Assembly (NCBI GenBank): GCA_030549175.1
Contig: JAUKUA010000007.1
Location: forward strand, 4,216,001-4,280,000
Direction of reading: 5' to 3'
Origin: Lasiosphaeris hirsuta
Lineage: Eukaryota > Ascomycota > Sordariomycetes > Sordariales > Lasiosphaeriaceae
Length of the DNA stretch: 64,000 nucleotides
The notes under the pieces are model-generated. The model had not been told where the DNA came from and did no database searches. It saw nothing but the letters and a program-made list of their open reading frames with translations. Of this stretch, positions 62,703 through 64,000 are shown one piece after another. The first letter of the stretch is position 1. Each line of letters starts with the position of its first letter. Both the position numbers and the translations under genes were made by a program.

Positions 62703-64000
62703 ATGGCGGTGAGGTACAGGCCCCTGGGCCAGCAGGCGGATGACGACACTCAAGACGAGAGTGTCTCGCTCTTTTCTGGAATATCTGGAGCATCTGCAGC
62801 ACTGGGAGCTCGTCGAGGCTCTGCTGCACCACGGTCGCACTTCTCGCTGCTGTCGCCCACGTCGCCCACGGCCATGTCTCAATCGACGGCGACCACAGGC
62901 ATGGTCTCGCCGCTGTCGTCGCTATCGTCGCCGACACCCTCATACACAGCGCTGGCCGAGCAGACTTTTACGCCGCTCTCGATGGACGGGAGCGAATGCT
63001 ATTACCAGTCTGACGGCGACGAAACCGATGCTGCCGACGTTGTGCACGCGCCCGACGGTGAAAAGAACGGCCTGTTGCGCCCAACGACTCGCGTTGACGG
63101 GGGGAAGAGGAGCCTGACCGGAAGATACTTGGACGTGCAAAAAAACAGCACAAGCACAAGCACAAGCACAAGCACCAGCACCAGCACCAGCACCAGCACC
63201 AGCACCAGCACCAGCACCAGCACCACCAGACCCCGGCCTAGCACCAGCACTGGAAGCACGGCCCTAGCTGCCAGCGCTCTAGCAGCTGTAACAGCTGGAG
63301 CAGCACCCGGGCGCGCGCGCGGCGCGACACTGGTTAGCTCCATGGTCCAATCGTTCGAAGCGTTACAGGCGGCCAGAACCGGGGCCGTTACTCCTGTATC
63401 TCGAAAAGGATATGGGTACGGTCCCGTCGCGACAGGCAGTCCGAGCAGCCTCAAAATCTCCAGTTACGTTGTGAACGACACCCACCGTCACCGTACCCTG
63501 GCGTCGCCCCCAGCGACGCTTTCCCCCTCGCCGTCGCCTTCGCCGCGCACAAGACGTCTGCGGCAGGACTCGCTAGCGAAAACTCGGACGCAAACACAAA
63601 CACAGACACAGACCCAGATACATACAGAAACAGAAACAGAAACAGAAACCGGTGCGGAGAGAAAAGGAGAATCAAGACCGGGTTCAAGGTCGAGTCTGAA
63701 GAACACGAGACGAAACGCCGCCATTGGCGCCAACGGCGGTAACGGTCCACCCCACACAACCCCCGTTGCGGACCCAGGCACAAACACGGTGACCAACGAA
63801 AAGCCGCAACACCGTGACGCCACGACGAATACGAGCACGTCCAGCACATCGAGTATTTCGAGCACCTGGAAGGCCCTCAGCCTCAACCCGCCCAATCCCA
63901 ATCCCAATCCCATCCCCATCCCCGATCCCGCCTCGACTGCGTCCTCTCCCAAGTCGACGACGACAGCTAGCACCACACTGGTCCGTCCCACACCAGTGAA
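62703..64000 (+). CDS. Ser/Thr-rich hypothetical protein, 5' part (3' end outside window)
   Basis: An uninterrupted frame from ATG 62703 to the window edge, 432 codons without a stop. It starts MAVRYRPLGQQADDDTQDES, VSLFSGISGASAALGARRG, HFSLLSPTSPTAMSQSTATT and GMVSPLSSLSSPTPSYTALA, with an acidic piece CYYQSDGDETDAADVVHAPD. It then has a long Ser-Thr dipeptide run (63143-63225), ALAASALAAVTAG, SSMVQSFEALQAARTGAVTP, SLKISSYVVNDTHRHRTL, Thr-Gln and Thr-Glu runs, and Asn-Pro/Ile-Pro runs near 63890. Composition is that of a disordered regulator or cell-wall-related cytosolic domain before a folded C terminus that is not visible. The start follows a C12 tract by 4 bp. Not recognised. Confidence 0.65.
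   Translation, partial: MAVRYRPLGQQADDDTQDESVSLFSGISGASAALGARRGSAAPRSHFSLLSPTSPTAMSQSTATTGMVSPLSSLSSPTPSYTALAEQTFTPLSMDGSECYYQSDGDETDAADVVHAPDGEKNGLLRPTTRVDGGKRSLTGRYLDVQKNSTSTSTSTSTSTSTSTSTSTSTSTSTTRPRPSTSTGSTALAASALAAVTAGAAPGRARGATLVSSMVQSFEALQAARTGAVTPVSRKGYGYGPVATGSPSSLKISSYVVNDTHRHRTLASPPATLSPSPSPSPRTRRLRQDSLAKTRTQTQTQTQTQIHTETETETETGAERKGESRPGSRSSLKNTRRNAAIGANGGNGPPHTTPVADPGTNTVTNEKPQHRDATTNTSTSSTSSISSTWKALSLNPPNPNPNPIPIPDPASTASSPKSTTTASTTLVRPTPV
63143..63225 (+). repeat. Ser-Thr coding hexanucleotide array
   Basis: About thirteen AGCACM units encode alternating Ser and Thr. They are the longest of several in-frame microsatellites in the partial gene (aca/cag near 63595, gaaaca near 63625, aatccc near 63893). 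Confidence 0.85.

Noticed and set aside
1..64000. CRISPR array, bacterial operons, Shine-Dalgarno sites or riboswitches
   Set aside because: None seen; introns and protein families show the DNA is fungal nuclear, where these do not apply. The spaced repeats present are coding ankyrin and TPR units.

Overview
The window is nuclear DNA of a filamentous ascomycete (Pezizomycotina, most likely Sordariomycetes). Many genes are split by 48-80 bp introns with GTRAGT-type donors, CTRAC/CTAAC branch sites and YAG acceptors. Codon use is strongly C/G-ended, and the families present (HET, NACHT-ankyrin, Clr5-TPR, 2EXR, small secreted cysteine-rich proteins) are typical of these fungi. There are no operons; genes lie on both strands with intergenic gaps of 0.3-5 kb.

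Layout. 0-0.9 kb: 3' end of a GH13 alpha-amylase. 1.6-5.5 kb: a fungal NLR-like gene (alpha/beta-hydrolase, NACHT, ankyrin) with nearly identical ankyrin units. 6-7.5 kb: a frame-disrupted 2EXR gene back to back with a GH5 glycosidase relic. 8.3-9.6 kb: RFC3. 10.1-11.6 kb: a DOMON/cytochrome b561-like membrane protein. 12.4-14.2 kb: two tandem orphan paralogues and a small acidic protein gene. 14.7-16.4 kb: a DUF1992 (DNAJC28-like) mitochondrial protein. 17-18.6 kb: a decayed HET gene. 18.6-19.5 kb: ATP adenylyltransferase. 20.5-22.3 kb: a small basic protein and a two-TM protein. 23-25.7 kb: a Clr5-TPR gene with eleven near-identical TPR units. 25.9-29.1 kb: ankyrin relics and unassigned fragments. 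30-31.4 kb: an FAD monooxygenase. 31.9-34.8 kb: a CXC-domain protein and a 7-TM protein. 35.3-38 kb: a broken HET gene and an AT-rich relic tract. 40.7 kb: a small secreted protein. 41.8-44.4 kb: an intact HET gene plus a HET fragment. 45.1-48.9 kb: ISA1 and an ARMH3-like (DUF1741) protein. 50.3-52.6 kb: a large conserved-looking protein of unknown function. 52.6-62.7 kb: mostly empty, with a secreted cysteine-rich gene and a tiny spliced ORF. 62.7 kb to the end: the 5' part of a Ser/Thr-rich protein.

How they fit together. Housekeeping genes (RFC3, DUF1992, APA2, ISA1, ARMH3-like) are intact and separated by stretches full of allorecognition-type genes and their remains: one NACHT-ankyrin gene, one Clr5-TPR gene, one intact HET gene, at least three broken HET copies and two ankyrin relics. 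This looks like birth-and-death evolution of self/non-self recognition genes between conserved blocks. Several breaks are C-to-T or G-to-A changes, two of them in the CpA context of repeat-induced point mutation (RIP). The best leads are the homogenised repeat arrays, an 8-bp duplication (transposon-footprint-like) in a HET gene, a cysteine-rich secreted protein whose first cysteine unit sits out of frame between two opposing frame changes, and an in-frame TAG in the CXC gene.
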